A stretch of 64,000 nt of DNA from Flavobacterium sp. CF108 (GCF_900129795.1 NZ_FQWW01000002.1:310001-374000), one strand, 5' to 3'; shown: positions 35,527 through 44,150, counted from the first letter of the stretch. Numbers and translations are program-made. The notes: generated by a model from the letters alone, not told the origin.

Positions 35527-35529
35527 TTT

Positions 35530-35973
35530 TTAAGGTTCTAAGTTGTTAGTTTTTTCTATATTTTGTTCTGAAATCAATTCCCCTTTCTCATAGTTTCTGA
35601 TTCCTTTTAACTTTCCTTTATCCGAATAGAATTTCCATTTTCCGAAATAAAACCAATGTGTTTCAGTTAAATTAGTTTCTAGTTTAGTTTTCCCTTTTGA
35701 TTCTAGTTTTCCGTTTTCGTAGTAAGTTTTTACAATACAAATTCCATTTTTATACTTCTCTGTTTTGTAAACTTTTCCATTAATATAAGTTTTCCACTTT
35801 TTTACCGGCTGATCACTTTTATAGTATTCATACGATTTATAATTCGTTCCGTCTTGCGAATAATTATCTATCCAAACACCCTCTTTTTTCTTATCAATTT
35901 TCTGATTAATTGGTTTGCTTTTACAACTCAAAAACATTAGTCCGCAAAAGAACAAGAAGAGAAGATTTTTCAT
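35530..35973 (-). CDS. Lipoprotein with MORN-like (YwqK-type) repeats
   Basis: A 147-residue lipoprotein (lipobox LMFLSCKSK, Cys at about 17). The mature part has several short beta units such as YYKSDQPVKKWKTYINGKVYKTEKYKNG and YYENGKLESKGK, like MORN/YwqK repeats. It is the first gene of the operon with the BlaI and M56 genes (3 bp before the BlaI gene) and directly follows the twin operators, so it may be the regulated envelope component. An 11-residue upstream extension overlaps the operator and is rejected. Confidence 0.65.
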   Translation of the reverse strand: MKNLLFLFFCGLMFLSCKSKPINQKIDKKKEGVWIDNYSQDGTNYKSYEYYKSDQPVKKWKTYINGKVYKTEKYKNGICIVKTYYENGKLESKGKTKLETNLTETHWFYFGKWKFYSDKGKLKGIRNYEKGELISEQNIEKTNNLEP

Positions 35974-35985
35974 ATTTATTTTTGA

Positions 35986-36021
35986 CTCTACAAATATAGA
36001 TAACACTCTACAAATGTAGAG
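35986..36021 (-). promoter_or_regulatory. Twin BlaI-type operators
   Basis: CTCTACAAATATAGAT (35986-36001) and the near-perfect palindrome CTCTACAAATGTAGAG (36006-36021) are 20 bp apart, two helical turns, and have the TACA...TGTA core of BlaI/MecI sites. They lie just upstream of the lipoprotein-BlaI-M56 operon, so autorepression is likely. Confidence 0.75.
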
Positions 36022-36106
36022 TTAAAATTTTAATACGCAAGTTTTTCTAAGAAAAATTTCTTTTAAGTCACATAAAAGCAAAGCTTTAAGGATATTTTTT
36101 TTAATT

Positions 36107-36256
36107 GCCTCCAGCTTTAGCTGGAGGTGTAAAAAGGAATACAAAAGAAAAGGCTTTAGCCAAATTTGTACTTCATTTATATAAACAACAATTATAATTT
36201 GGCTAAAGCCAATACCAATTTCTTCTCAAAACCTCCAGCTAAAGCTGGAGGCAATT
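36107..36256. repeat. Nested CCTCCAGCTTTAGCTGGAGG / GGCTTTAGCC repeats
   Basis: Outer TTGCCTCCAGCTTTAGCTGG (36107) pairs with CTCCAGCTAAAGCTGGAGGC (ending about 36252); inner AAGGCTTTAGCCAAATT pairs with AATTTGGCTAAAGCC. Relatives occur at 39797-39852 and 40319-40343. The 360-bp gap (36007-36366) also holds the dipeptidase terminator and a CTTAGCGCCTTCGCGG remnant. Confidence 0.85.
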
Positions 36257-36286
36257 GAAACAATCTTTGTCCCTTTGAATCTTTCC

Positions 36287-36316
36287 AAAAAAAATCCGCT
36301 CATTTCTGAACGGATT
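36287..36316 (-). terminator. Terminator of the M20 dipeptidase gene
   Basis: On the minus strand, AATCCGTTCA / TGAGCGGATT stem with a GAAA loop, then eight T. Confidence 0.8.
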
Positions 36317-36366
36317 CTATATCTAAAAAAAACTTAGTGCCTTAGCGCCTTCGCGGCAAAAACACC

Positions 36367-37755
36367 TTATTTACTCAATTCCACAAAATACTTGTAAAAC
36401 AACGGAATAGTCTCAATTCCTTTCAAGTAATTAAAGATTCCGAAATGCTCATTTGGTGAGTGAATTGCATCGCTATCCAAACCAAATCCCATCAAAATCG
36501 TTTTACTTTTTAATTCTTTCTCAAACAAAGCCACAATTGGAATACTTCCGCCAGAACGAACCGGAATTGCCGGAACTCCAAACGTTTCTGTATACGCTTT
36601 ATTTGCCGCCTGATAACCAATACTGTCAATTGGCGTAACGTAACCTTGTCCACCGTGGTGAGGCGTCACTTTTACCGTAACTCCAGCCGGAGCAATACTT
36701 GTGAAATGTTTTGTAAAAAGCTCTGTAATCTCAACCCAATCCTGATTTGGAACCAAACGCATCGAGATTTTAGCAAAAGCTTTACTCGCAATAACCGTTT
36801 TAGCACCTTCGCCAGTATAACCGCCCCAGATTCCGTTTACGTCTAATGTCGGGCGGATTGAGTTGCGCTCGTTTGTTACATAACCTTTTTCACCGTAAAC
36901 ATCATTTAAGTTTAAAGCGTTTTTATATTTTTCTAAGCTAAAAGGCGCTTTTGCCATTTCAGCTCTTTCTTCTGCAGATAATTCCTGAACTTTATCGTAG
37001 AATCCCGGAATCGTAATATGATTGTTTTCGTCGTGAAGAGAAGCGATCATTTTTGCCAAAATATTAATTGGGTTCGCCACTGCTCCTCCGTATAAACCAG
37101 AATGCAAATCGCGGTTTGGACCTGTAACTTCAACCTCAACATAACTCAAACCTCTTAAACCTGTCGTGATCGACGGCTGTTGGTTAGAAATCATTCCCGT
37201 ATCTGAAATTAAAATAACGTCGTTTTTCAGTTTTTCCTGATTGCGTTCTACGAACCAGGCCAAACTTGCCGAACCAACTTCTTCTTCACCTTCGATCATG
37301 AATTTTACGTTACAAGGCAAATTATTAGTTTGCACCATATATTCAAGCGCTTTTACATGCATGTACATTTGGCCTTTGTCGTCACATGCTCCACGTGCGA
37401 AAATTGCGCCTTCTGGATGAATATCTGTAGTTTTTATAACGGGTTCAAATGGTGGTGAAGTCCATAATTCTAATGGATCTGGCGGTTGAACATCATAGTG
37501 TCCGTAAACTAAAACTGTTGGAAGATTTGGGTCGATTATTTTTTCTCCATAAATAATTGGATAACCCGGAGTATCGCAAACTTCAACTAAATCGCAGCCT
37601 GCTTTTGATAAACTTTCTTTTACAGCCTCTGCTGTATCAATAACATCTTGTGAATATGCAGTGTCGGCACTTACCGACGGAATCTTTAATAATTCGATCA
37701 ATTCATTGATAAACCGATCTTTATGTTGTTGAACGTAGGACTTAATATTTTCCAT
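36367..37755 (-). CDS. M20 family dipeptidase
   Basis: A 462-residue zinc peptidase of the M20 family (carnosinase/PepV-like group), cleaving dipeptides in the cytoplasm. Metal and catalytic motifs are VYGHYDVQPPDPLELW (His and catalytic Asp), ARGACDDKGQ (bridging Asp), MIEGEEEVGS (catalytic Glu and ligand) and HSPNEHF near the C-terminus (last His). A dimerisation domain with TGPNRDLHSGLYGGAVANP interrupts the catalytic domain, as normal. It is transcribed alone. Confidence 0.92.
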   Translation of the reverse strand: MENIKSYVQQHKDRFINELIELLKIPSVSADTAYSQDVIDTAEAVKESLSKAGCDLVEVCDTPGYPIIYGEKIIDPNLPTVLVYGHYDVQPPDPLELWTSPPFEPVIKTTDIHPEGAIFARGACDDKGQMYMHVKALEYMVQTNNLPCNVKFMIEGEEEVGSASLAWFVERNQEKLKNDVILISDTGMISNQQPSITTGLRGLSYVEVEVTGPNRDLHSGLYGGAVANPINILAKMIASLHDENNHITIPGFYDKVQELSAEERAEMAKAPFSLEKYKNALNLNDVYGEKGYVTNERNSIRPTLDVNGIWGGYTGEGAKTVIASKAFAKISMRLVPNQDWVEITELFTKHFTSIAPAGVTVKVTPHHGGQGYVTPIDSIGYQAANKAYTETFGVPAIPVRSGGSIPIVALFEKELKSKTILMGFGLDSDAIHSPNEHFGIFNYLKGIETIPLFYKYFVELSK

Positions 37756-37821
37756 TTAAATAATTTTTATAGAAACCCAAAAGTACAAAAAAGAGAATTA
37801 ATATTTTTTTTGAAATTTTTC

Positions 37822-37851
37822 TTTGAATATTCGAAAGTATGCTTATCTTTG
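37822..37851 (+). promoter_or_regulatory. Promoter of tRNA-Leu
   Basis: TTTG (37822-37825), an 18-bp spacer and TATCTTTG (37844-37851) give a full -33/-7 match, 13 bp before the mature tRNA. Confidence 0.8.
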
Positions 37852-37864
37852 CACCCACAATTAC

Positions 37865-37946
37865 GCGGATATGGTGAAATTGGTAGACATGCCAGACTTA
37901 GGATCTGGTGCCGCAAGGCGTGTAGGTTCGAGTCCTATTATCCGCA
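37865..37946 (+). tRNA. tRNA-Leu (anticodon TAG)
   Basis: An 82-nt cloverleaf. The acceptor arms GCGGATA / TATCCGC pair fully with discriminator A; the anticodon stem CCAGA/TCTGG encloses CTTAGGA, giving UAG; the long variable arm (GTGCCGCAAGGCGT) is of class II size; T arm GTAGGTTCGAGTCCTAT. CCA is not encoded. Confidence 0.95.
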
Positions 37947-37950
37947 CTAA

Positions 37951-37985
37951 AAAAGCTTCTGAAAAATATTCAGAAGCTTTTTTGT
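37951..37985 (+). terminator. Terminator of tRNA-Leu
   Basis: AAAAGCTTCTGAA / TTCAGAAGCTTTT stem with a 5-nt loop followed by T-rich sequence. Confidence 0.85.
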
Positions 37986-38140
37986 TTTTGGGATATTTGG
38001 TCCTAATTTCAAAAAACTCTTCTTAAGAATTCTTTTCTATATTTGATAAATACAGAAACGTAATAAACTATTTGTATATTATTAATAAATTTATTTAGAT
38101 TTCAAATAATTAACAACTATTAACCAAAAAACTTAATATC

Positions 38141-39010
38141 TTGAAAAAATTTAATCCTGAAGAAAAGCTAAAAAAAGCCAAATTAACTGAATCTGAAATT
38201 GAAAATTTTCATTCAGAATACTTAGAAAATAAATCAATTGTAGGTATTGATATTTATAAATATAGTGAATACAAAGAAAGTATTCAAGTATATGTTCCTG
38301 TTCTATTTAACTCCATTTATGATTTAACAATAAAAATGTGTTTAAAAAATGAACCTTTCTTTTTTAGCAATTACGGCAATAAACTAAGTGACTTCAAGGA
38401 AAACTTTATCAGTACAGGTGATGGTGGATTTCAAATTTTTGATAATCCATTTCAATCTTTACTTTTCTGTGGATATTTTGAGTTAAACGTGAGACGATTT
38501 AATTCCGGAAGTTATATCTCAACACTTAATAAGAATTTATTTTCAATTATAGATAGAATTGAATTAAGATATTGTTTAACTTATGATAAAATAATTTGTT
38601 ATGACAATAATTTTTATGGGGCAGGAATTATAAATAATGCTAGAATTTTAGCAAAAGATAGCTTAAACAGACTCTTAATAGATCAAAATTCCTTGAGATG
38701 GTTTGAACATCATATAAATACCATTGAAAATCTGACAGTAATAACCTTAAATGATTTGTTAGAGATTTCTCTTTTTAAAGATCTTGATAAAAAACTAACA
38801 TCTTTATTGTTTAAAAAATCTTATAACTACATTAAATCCTTAGATATACTTAAAATTGGAAACATTATTTCAAAAAATACCAATTTAAATATTTATAATT
38901 TGAAAATTCAATTTGAAATTGGCTTTGACAAAGAAAGAGGAATGTTCAAAAAAGAATATGCTAACTTTGTATTTACTGTTGGTAATTTAAATACCCAAGG
39001 CATAAATTAA
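38141..39010 (+). CDS. Unknown protein with possible degenerate class III nucleotidyl-cyclase fold
   Basis: A 289-residue cytoplasmic protein with a TTG start; no ATG precedes the first conserved part. I do not recognise the family with certainty. Residues 31-45 (KSIVGIDIYKYSEYK, D37) and 90-100 (STGDGGFQIF, D94) are laid out like the two metal-binding Asp sites of class III adenylate/guanylate cyclases, and ELRYCLTYDK..YGAGIINNARIL resembles the later substrate region. The C-terminal 90 residues match nothing I know. It stands alone 150 bp after a tRNA-Leu terminator, is very AT-rich and is followed by repeats, which suggests an acquired gene. Confidence 0.45.
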   Translation: MKKFNPEEKLKKAKLTESEIENFHSEYLENKSIVGIDIYKYSEYKESIQVYVPVLFNSIYDLTIKMCLKNEPFFFSNYGNKLSDFKENFISTGDGGFQIFDNPFQSLLFCGYFELNVRRFNSGSYISTLNKNLFSIIDRIELRYCLTYDKIICYDNNFYGAGIINNARILAKDSLNRLLIDQNSLRWFEHHINTIENLTVITLNDLLEISLFKDLDKKLTSLLFKKSYNYIKSLDILKIGNIISKNTNLNIYNLKIQFEIGFDKERGMFKKEYANFVFTVGNLNTQGIN

Positions 39011-39082
39011 AGGCTATAGAACAAAAAAAAATGGAAAGTTTCTATTACTTTAATAAAATCATACCACAAAGTACCTACAATA

Positions 39083-39434
39083 TTGTCATTCTGAGGAACG
39101 AGGAATCGCACGCGTTGATCGACAAAGATTGTCGCTTTTCTTTGCGGAATTTCTTATGTGATTCCTTCGTTCCTCGGAATGACAAAAAATGACGATTATG
39201 ATTGCGAAGATGGATTAAAATCCATCCCTACAATATAATTTGTTCCTTCGGAACGCTATATAAAATTCCGAAGGAATGATTTATTTTGTAGCAAGGGATT
39301 TCAATCCCTTGAAGATAAAGTAACCACAAAGATTGTCATTCCGAGGAACGAAGGAATCACACTTCTAAATCGATAAAGATTGTTTTACGTTTTGTAATTT
39401 CTGATGTGATTCCTTCGTTCCTCGGAATGACAAA
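39083..39434. repeat. Two GTCATTCCGAGGAACGA inverted repeats with a GGAACG/ATCCCT element between
   Basis: Copy 1 (about 39085-39184) and copy 2 (about 39334-39432) each start GATTGTCATTC.GAGGAACG and end CGTTCCTCGGAATGAC. Between them lie GATTTAAATCC-type and TTCCTTCGGAA palindromes (39197-39311). A third copy is at 41222-41325. No gene is seen in 39011-39453. Confidence 0.85.
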
Positions 39435-39453
39435 CTAAACCTAAAACCTTTCT

Positions 39454-39687
39454 TCATTCAACATCCAAATAAGGATCAAGAACTTCTGCCAATTTATTCA
39501 GCCAATAAAAATTATCATCGATATTATTTAATTCAGATTCTAAGGTTTCACAACCTCGCATGGAGCATAACGAAAGAGCGTAATTTACCTGTCGTATTGT
39601 TTTTGCTAAATCTTTTCGCCCGATGGAATTAATGAGAAAGTCTTTTATTCTTGTTTCAACTTCTTCTGAAAAATGATTTGTACTCAT
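39454..39687 (-). CDS. Small helical protein, paralogue of the 58250 gene
   Basis: A 77-residue acidic protein of unknown function. It shares the start MSTN, the central LAKTIRQVNYALSL..RGCETLESE and the end YWLNKLAEVLDPY with the protein at 58250-58486, roughly half identical by eye. No signal or TM segment. The conserved Cys and Trp-Leu-Asn pattern suggests a real family. Repeats lie on both sides. Confidence 0.65.
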   Translation of the reverse strand: MSTNHFSEEVETRIKDFLINSIGRKDLAKTIRQVNYALSLCSMRGCETLESELNNIDDNFYWLNKLAEVLDPYLDVE

Positions 39688-39796
39688 AATTTTATAATTT
39701 AAAATATTGCAAAAATCATCAGGAACATTTATTTTATATAGGCAAATATGCCTTCAACTCTAATTATTTTTTTCATATAGAAAATCAAATTTTCGG

Positions 39797-39852
39797 CTAA
39801 AGCCTTTCTCTTTCAAGTATAAAAAAACCTCCAGCTAAAGCAGGAGGCAATT
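39797..39852. repeat. GGCTAAAGCC / CCTCCAGCTAAAGC repeat (half element)
   Basis: GGCTAAAGCC then CCTCCAGCTAAAGCAGGAGGC, matching one side of the 36107-36256 element. Confidence 0.7.
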
Positions 39853-39896
39853 CATTAATTGTTAGATTTGCTTATAAATGACAAGTCTCTAAACAA

Positions 39897-40316
39897 ATGA
39901 AAATATCGAAGAAAAGAAAAATAGCATTGTTTTTAATTACATTATTATGCATTATAACTTTAATTAGTTATTTAAATTTCAGAGGTTTTCACGCTAAGTT
40001 CTACAACAAAACCGGAAAAGATCTTGATTCTTTGGTAATTGCTGGAACTTTGATTGGTGATTTGAAAAGTGACAATTCAACTAAAAGTATTGATTTTAAA
40101 CAATTTGTCTTTGATGGTAATATACCCTATGAAATAATTAGCAGTAAAATAAAAAACAAAAAAGTAGAACAGCTAAATTGGAGCGATTGCGGAACAAATA
40201 TAGAAGCACAAACTAAAGGATCTTATACTTTTGATATCAAAAAAGCACTAGACGAAAACGGAAACACTTGTTTATATTTGGTTGAGCATAACCAAAGAAT
40301 CTTTTGGGAAAAATAA
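39897..40316 (+). CDS. Small membrane-anchored protein of unknown function
   Basis: A 139-residue protein with one N-terminal hydrophobic helix (IALFLITLLCIITLISYL) and a periplasmic beta-rich part (FHAKFYNKTGKDLDSLVIAGTLIGDLKSDNSTKSIDF) containing a Cys pair (WSDCGTN, GNTCLYL). I recognise no domain. CCTCCAGCTAAAGC repeats lie just before and just after it. Confidence 0.55.
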   Translation: MKISKKRKIALFLITLLCIITLISYLNFRGFHAKFYNKTGKDLDSLVIAGTLIGDLKSDNSTKSIDFKQFVFDGNIPYEIISSKIKNKKVEQLNWSDCGTNIEAQTKGSYTFDIKKALDENGNTCLYLVEHNQRIFWEK

Positions 40317-40318
40317 AA

Positions 40319-40395
40319 AACCTCCAGCTAAAGCAGGAGGCAATTTAAATTATGCTCATTTCTTTAAATGAACTTATATTTCTTATATGGTTTAA
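40319..40395. repeat. CCTCCAGCTAAAGC and ACTTATATTTCTTATATGG repeats
   Basis: A CCTCCAGCTAAAGCAGGAGG copy (40321-40340) directly followed by a copy of the ACCATATAAG family (about 40367-40393). Confidence 0.7.
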
Positions 40396-40399
40396 AATT

Positions 40400-41059
40400 T
40401 TAGCTGTTTAATAGTTCCAAAATTTTATCCACATTAATTTCACTATAATCATTAATATAAAAATCACATACAGGAAGCTGCTCTTTTGTATGCGTACTCA
40501 AAACACCAACCACTTTCATTCCTGCATTTAATCCTGCAGTAATTCCCGAAAAAGAATCTTCGAAAACCACACAATCCGACGGAGAAACCTCAACACGCTC
40601 TGCCGATTTTAAATAGACTTCGGGATTTGGTTTATGAAACGTAACGTCTTCGCTGGACATCATCGAATCCATTTTGTCTGTGATTTTTAAAGCGTTTGCA
40701 ATCAAATCCAAATTCGCACGCGGCGCCGATGTTGCAACGGCTGTTTTAAATCCGCGAGATTTTAATTCGCTTAAAAAATCCAAATAATGCGGAATCGTAT
40801 CGACTTTGTCTTTATAAATTTCACGAAACATTCCTTCTTTTTCGTCTTCGAGTTTTAGAAGTTCTTCTCCCGCAATTGGACGTTTGAAGAAATGTGTCAT
40901 GATATAACTGTTATGTTTTCCGTACATATGTTCTTCAAATTCTTCATTGGTATAAGGAACATTATATTTATCGAAAAATGCCTCAAAAGCCTTCACATGA
41001 TGCGGATTGGTGTGCGAAATCACGCCATCCATATCAAAAATTACACATTGCTGTTTCAT
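40400..41059 (-). CDS. HAD family phosphatase, beta-phosphoglucomutase-like
   Basis: A 219-residue HAD enzyme with a helical C1 cap. Motif I FDMDGVISHTNPHH (D9, D11), motif II VATSAPR, motif III HKPNPEVY and motif IV VFEDSFSGITAGLNAG are all present. The VISHT and FEDS variants resemble beta-phosphoglucomutase and sugar phosphatase members. The substrate is uncertain: beta-phosphoglucomutase would fit maltose use, but the mutase-specific residues are not clear. It is transcribed alone. Confidence 0.85.
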   Translation of the reverse strand: MKQQCVIFDMDGVISHTNPHHVKAFEAFFDKYNVPYTNEEFEEHMYGKHNSYIMTHFFKRPIAGEELLKLEDEKEGMFREIYKDKVDTIPHYLDFLSELKSRGFKTAVATSAPRANLDLIANALKITDKMDSMMSSEDVTFHKPNPEVYLKSAERVEVSPSDCVVFEDSFSGITAGLNAGMKVVGVLSTHTKEQLPVCDFYINDYSEINVDKILELLNS

Positions 41060-41107
41060 TTTATATTTTTGTTTTTTAACGGTTGCAAGATAGGGTAATA
41101 AAGGGTT

Positions 41108-41370
41108 ATTTCACAGAGATTCGCAGAGGTTTTCGCGGAGATTCGCTAAGAGTTTTTTTTGAATCTCGCAAAGTCGCAGAGGCCCAAAGTTTTTATTTTA
41201 AGTAATGATTACAAAGTACTGTTTGTCATTTCGAGGAACGAGAAATCGCACTCGGGAATCTACAAAGAGAATCGCCAATCTTTGTCGAGTTTCTAGTGCG
41301 ATTTCTCGTTCCTCGAAATGACATAAAATGCGGAAAAACTTTGAACTTGAAACCTGAAACTTGAAACAAA
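41108..41370. repeat. CAGAGATTCGC, GTCATTTCGAGGAACG and AACTTGAAACCTG repeats
   Basis: From left: TTTCACAGAGATTCGCAGAGG type (41109-41185), a full inverted copy of the GTCATTTCGAGGAACG element (about 41224-41323), and ACTTGAAACCTGAAACTTGA (41345-41364). They fill the 315-bp gap between the HAD and MFS genes; no gene is seen. Confidence 0.85.
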
Positions 41371-41374
41371 AAAT

Positions 41375-42958
41375 CTAGCCAATCCAAATCTTACTTTTAA
41401 CCAAAGTCATTGTTTGTCTTAAATGCTGATTACACGCAATCAGAATAATCAAAACCACCAAACCATAACCTACAATCGTATAAATTTCCATATCGGCCAA
41501 TAAAGTGGCTTGTTTGGCAACAGTTCCGAAGACTTTTTTCAGGGTCAAAGTATCCGCATTATCTGCAGAATATCCTTTTGCTATAAAACTTTTTGCTGTT
41601 GAAGCAATGGTTTGTTGTGCTTCGGGATTTTCTCCTGTAACAAACTGACTTAGTTTTAAAAAGTGTTTTTTATTTAAAAATACGGTCGCATTCTGCATCA
41701 CGCAAAAACCAATTGTGCTTCCCCAAAAACGACCGGAAACCCCAACAATTCCCGAAGAAACCGCCATTTTTGCCGGAACCGAAGATGTCGTAAACAAGAT
41801 TAACGGAACGAATAAAAATCCAACCCCAATGCCTTGTAAAAAATATGGAATAATAATATCTGACAAAGCCACATCGGGCACGAAAAGAAACGTAAACCAA
41901 AAATGAAACAACGCAATAAGCGAAAAACCAATTATAAAAATGATTTTGGTTGAAACGGATTTCATCAGGAAAAAAGCAGCTAAAATCAAGCCGATTACAT
42001 TTCCTAATCCGTTAATGTATTGTACGCCCGCAACGCGCGACGGATCCCAATTCCAAATCGAAAACATCGCCGAATGACAAAGACTCAGCGTTGCTCTGCT
42101 TATATAAAAAAGGAAAAACAATAAAAACCCGATTCGGAGATTGGCATATTTGAAAACTTCAAAATCAAAGGTTGGTCTTTTTACCAAAAGTTCTTTAAAG
42201 ATGAATAATCCGCCCGTAATCAAAGCAATTATTAACATTAAAACCATTTCAGAAGAATCAAACCAATATTTTTTCTCGGCATAAACAAAAAAGTAGGCAC
42301 CACAAAGAATAGCAGTTAAAACCAAAAAATAACTCATCCAGTCGATTTGATACAACGGAATTTTCTTTGTGAGTCGGTGCCCACGAAAAGTAACTAAGAT
42401 TAAAAAGACATTCAAAACCTGCAATCCGCCCGAAACATACAGCATGTATTTCCAATCGTAATGATCCAGAAACCAAACCGCAATATTCATAATAAAAGGC
42501 GTCGACAATAACAGCGAACCGTAATAAAACGAAAACCCAATTATAATGGCATTTTTAGAATTAAACTGCTCAATCAATAATTGCCGGATTGTAATTACCG
42601 GAAGCGCCATTAAAATTCCCTCGGCAATTCTCAACATTAAAAAAAGATAAAAATGGGTAATATACGCCGATGAAACAATCGTAATCCCAATTAAGGAATA
42701 AACCGCCATGAGGTAATTTTTTGCAGGGAAAAAACTCGAAAATCGACTTTCGATCAAAATCGTTGCCAGCAAAGTTCCGTACGTAACGCACATTGCAAAC
42801 TGCAAATCTTCGGGCTCAATGTCCAGAAAACTTGCTGCGTAGGTTACATTTGAAGTATAAACTCCCAATAAAATCATGGAATGCAAAAGGCAGACAAACA
42901 AAATAATAATGATTGTCCATTTTGGAACCCAGGATTTAAAAATACTTTTATCTTCCAT
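41375..42958 (-). CDS. MFS transporter, DHA2-like (14 helices)
   Basis: A 527-residue drug:proton antiporter-like protein with 14 predicted helices. The family motif area reads RIAEGILMALPVITIRQLL and the mid section GVGFLFVPLILFTTSSVPAKMAVSSGIVGVSGRFWGSTIG. It pairs with the HlyD-type adaptor and TolC channel encoded just upstream, giving an EmrAB-TolC-like tripartite efflux pump. I start at the ATG at 42956-42958, 1 bp after the HlyD stop; the longer frame would begin with TTG inside the HlyD gene. Confidence 0.88.
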   Translation of the reverse strand: MEDKSIFKSWVPKWTIIIILFVCLLHSMILLGVYTSNVTYAASFLDIEPEDLQFAMCVTYGTLLATILIESRFSSFFPAKNYLMAVYSLIGITIVSSAYITHFYLFLMLRIAEGILMALPVITIRQLLIEQFNSKNAIIIGFSFYYGSLLLSTPFIMNIAVWFLDHYDWKYMLYVSGGLQVLNVFLILVTFRGHRLTKKIPLYQIDWMSYFLVLTAILCGAYFFVYAEKKYWFDSSEMVLMLIIALITGGLFIFKELLVKRPTFDFEVFKYANLRIGFLLFFLFYISRATLSLCHSAMFSIWNWDPSRVAGVQYINGLGNVIGLILAAFFLMKSVSTKIIFIIGFSLIALFHFWFTFLFVPDVALSDIIIPYFLQGIGVGFLFVPLILFTTSSVPAKMAVSSGIVGVSGRFWGSTIGFCVMQNATVFLNKKHFLKLSQFVTGENPEAQQTIASTAKSFIAKGYSADNADTLTLKKVFGTVAKQATLLADMEIYTIVGYGLVVLIILIACNQHLRQTMTLVKSKIWIG

Positions 42959-42959
42959 T

Positions 42960-44009
42960 TTAGTGCGCTGCAATCACAGTGATATTCATTCCCGCTCTTA
43001 AAAAATCAGTTTGTTTGTCGTTGTCTTTTAACTGAATTCTAACGGGAATTCTTTGTTCGATTTTCACGAAGTTTCCTGTTGCATTATCTGGAGGAAGCAA
43101 TGAAAATCTTGCACCACTTGCTGGCGATAAAGAAGCAATTTTTCCAATGAAAGTTTTATCGCTCACGGCATCGGCTTTTATTTCAACATCCTGTCCAATG
43201 GTTAAATATTGCAATTGTGTTTCTTTAAAATTGGCTGTAATCCACTTTTCTTTGCTTACTATCGAAAGCAAAGATTGTCCTTCTTTTACTAATTGTCCCG
43301 GTTGTAACGTTCGTTTTCCAATCCAGCCGTTGTAAGGCGCTGTAATTATCGTGTACGAAAGAAATAATGCTGCATTATCTGCCAAAGCTTGTTTCGATGC
43401 AATATTCGTTTGTGTTGTCGGAACATTCGCTTCAGCAACAGAAGTACTTAAAGTGGCAGAATGAATTCTGTTTTTCATTTCCTCAAAATACGCCTGTGCC
43501 GATTCGTAATCCGCCTTAACTTTCTCTAATTGCTGCGAAGTTGCCGCTTCGTCTTTAACCAAAGCTTTATATCTTTCGTATTCCAGTTTTGTTTTCCAAA
43601 GATTCGATTTTGCACCTTCTAACTGCGATTCGTTAATAGCTGTTGCACTTGCTGTTGTAATCGCATTTTTTTGCGCCACAACGCTGTTTTGCTGCGCATT
43701 TTGAACATCGGCAAGAGCCACATTCAATTTCGATTTGTATTCACGATTGTCAATTACAACCAAAGTATCGCCTTTGTGCACAAACTGATTTTCGTTAAAA
43801 CGAACTTCCTGCACATAACCCGTAATTCTCGACATAATTGGCGTTACATATTGCTCGACCTGCGCATCATTGGTTTCTTCATGATTTCTGTTGAATGCAT
43901 AAAACCAAATTCCCAAAATAACACCGCTTACCACAAGTGCACACGCAATAACTGTTATCAATATATGAAACGTTCTGTTTCGTCTAGTTTCATTTTTTAT
44001 CTTAACCAT
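42960..44009 (-). CDS. HlyD/EmrA family membrane fusion protein
   Basis: A 349-residue periplasmic adaptor: one N-terminal TM helix (ILITVIACALVVSGVILGIWFYAF), a biotinyl-lipoyl half (TPIMSRITGYVQEVRFNENQFVHKGDTLVVID), a coiled-coil hairpin (about 95-205), and the closing lipoyl part TAPYNGWIGKRTLQPGQLVKEGQ. It links the MFS pump to TolC. Its stop is 1 bp from the MFS start, so the two are coupled. Confidence 0.92.
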   Translation of the reverse strand: MVKIKNETRRNRTFHILITVIACALVVSGVILGIWFYAFNRNHEETNDAQVEQYVTPIMSRITGYVQEVRFNENQFVHKGDTLVVIDNREYKSKLNVALADVQNAQQNSVVAQKNAITTASATAINESQLEGAKSNLWKTKLEYERYKALVKDEAATSQQLEKVKADYESAQAYFEEMKNRIHSATLSTSVAEANVPTTQTNIASKQALADNAALFLSYTIITAPYNGWIGKRTLQPGQLVKEGQSLLSIVSKEKWITANFKETQLQYLTIGQDVEIKADAVSDKTFIGKIASLSPASGARFSLLPPDNATGNFVKIEQRIPVRIQLKDNDKQTDFLRAGMNITVIAAH

Positions 44010-44042
44010 AAACTCTATATCTTTAATAATTCTCCCACCAGA

Positions 44043-44150
44043 TTAATCCCGATAGCTATCGGGTCGGCGCTCTCTTCTTTTCTATTTCTCCCCCGGATTG
44101 AAATCCGGCGCTACAATATGAACCGTTCCTTCGGAACTGAAAATCTATAT
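44043..44150. repeat. Short palindromes between hlyD and tolC genes
   Basis: CCCGATAGCTATCGGG, CCGGATTGAAATCCGG and GTTCCTTCGGAAC hairpins in a 177-bp gap inside the efflux operon. The CCCGATAGCTATCGGG unit recurs at 46883-46898. Confidence 0.75.

Noticed and set aside
38141..39010. Complete Pycsar or CBASS defence system
   Set aside because: Only a possible cyclase-like protein is present; no effector gene lies next to it, and the fold assignment is weak.
39083..41325. CRISPR array
   Set aside because: The repeats are palindromic, few, irregularly spaced and differ in family; there are no unique equal-length spacers and no cas genes.
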